A model generated the notes under the pieces. The model did no database searches. It worked only from the letters and a program-made list of their open reading frames with translations, and had not been told where the DNA came from. Positions 5,521 to 5,522 of a stretch of DNA of 5,522 bases are shown piece by piece. This stretch comes from an uncultured Armatimonadota bacterium (GTDB taxonomy: Bacteria; Armatimonadota; Armatimonadia; Armatimonadales; Armatimonadaceae), in assembly GCA_903924445.1 (NCBI GenBank), contig CAIYBQ010000049.1, forward strand, positions 1 through 5,522, read 5' to 3'. The translations under genes and the position numbers were made by a program. Numbering within the stretch: the first letter of the stretch is position 1; each line of letters opens with the position of its first letter.

Positions 5521-5522
5521 AG

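Overview
The window looks like an ordinary chromosomal segment from a bacterium with a moderately high GC content. It holds five complete genes and the 5' part of a sixth. Menaquinone synthesis by the futalosine route (mqnC), a large BNR/sortilin-type repeat protein, a Gfo/Idh/MocA oxidoreductase and an exported c-type haem protein together suggest a free-living diderm that respires with menaquinone, of the Acidobacteriota or Armatimonadota kind. That placement is inferred from gene content; no rRNA or other marker is present. There is no tRNA, rRNA, CRISPR array, insertion sequence or phage gene.

Layout from left to right. (1) Positions 1-1246, minus strand: the N-terminal 415 residues of a secreted-type beta-propeller protein with at least seven Asp-box (BNR) repeats, cut by the window edge. 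(2) Positions 1352-2050, minus strand: a complete pirin (YhhW type) with all four metal ligands. A strong intrinsic terminator (1299-1325) separates it from the BNR gene. Upstream it has a good Shine-Dalgarno site and a promoter overlapped by a perfect inverted repeat. (3) Positions 2270-3403, plus strand: mqnC, a radical SAM enzyme of menaquinone synthesis, divergent from pirin across a 219-base intergenic region. (4) Positions 3410-5482, minus strand: a tight three-gene operon that meets mqnC tail to tail with a 6-base gap. In transcription order it encodes a Gfo/Idh/MocA oxidoreductase, a group II truncated haemoglobin (overlapping by 17 bases) and an exported single-CxxCH haem protein (4-base ATGA overlap).

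The operon is the most interesting part. It joins a cytosolic NAD(P)-dependent dehydrogenase, a cytosolic O2/NO-type haemoglobin and an extracytoplasmic c-haem protein in overlapping, probably translationally coupled frames. A shared redox or gas-responsive role is inferred, not shown. Two transcription units (the BNR gene and the oxidoreductase) have promoter-like elements so close to the ATG, with no Shine-Dalgarno site, that their mRNAs may be nearly leaderless. Nothing here by itself demonstrates an undescribed system.
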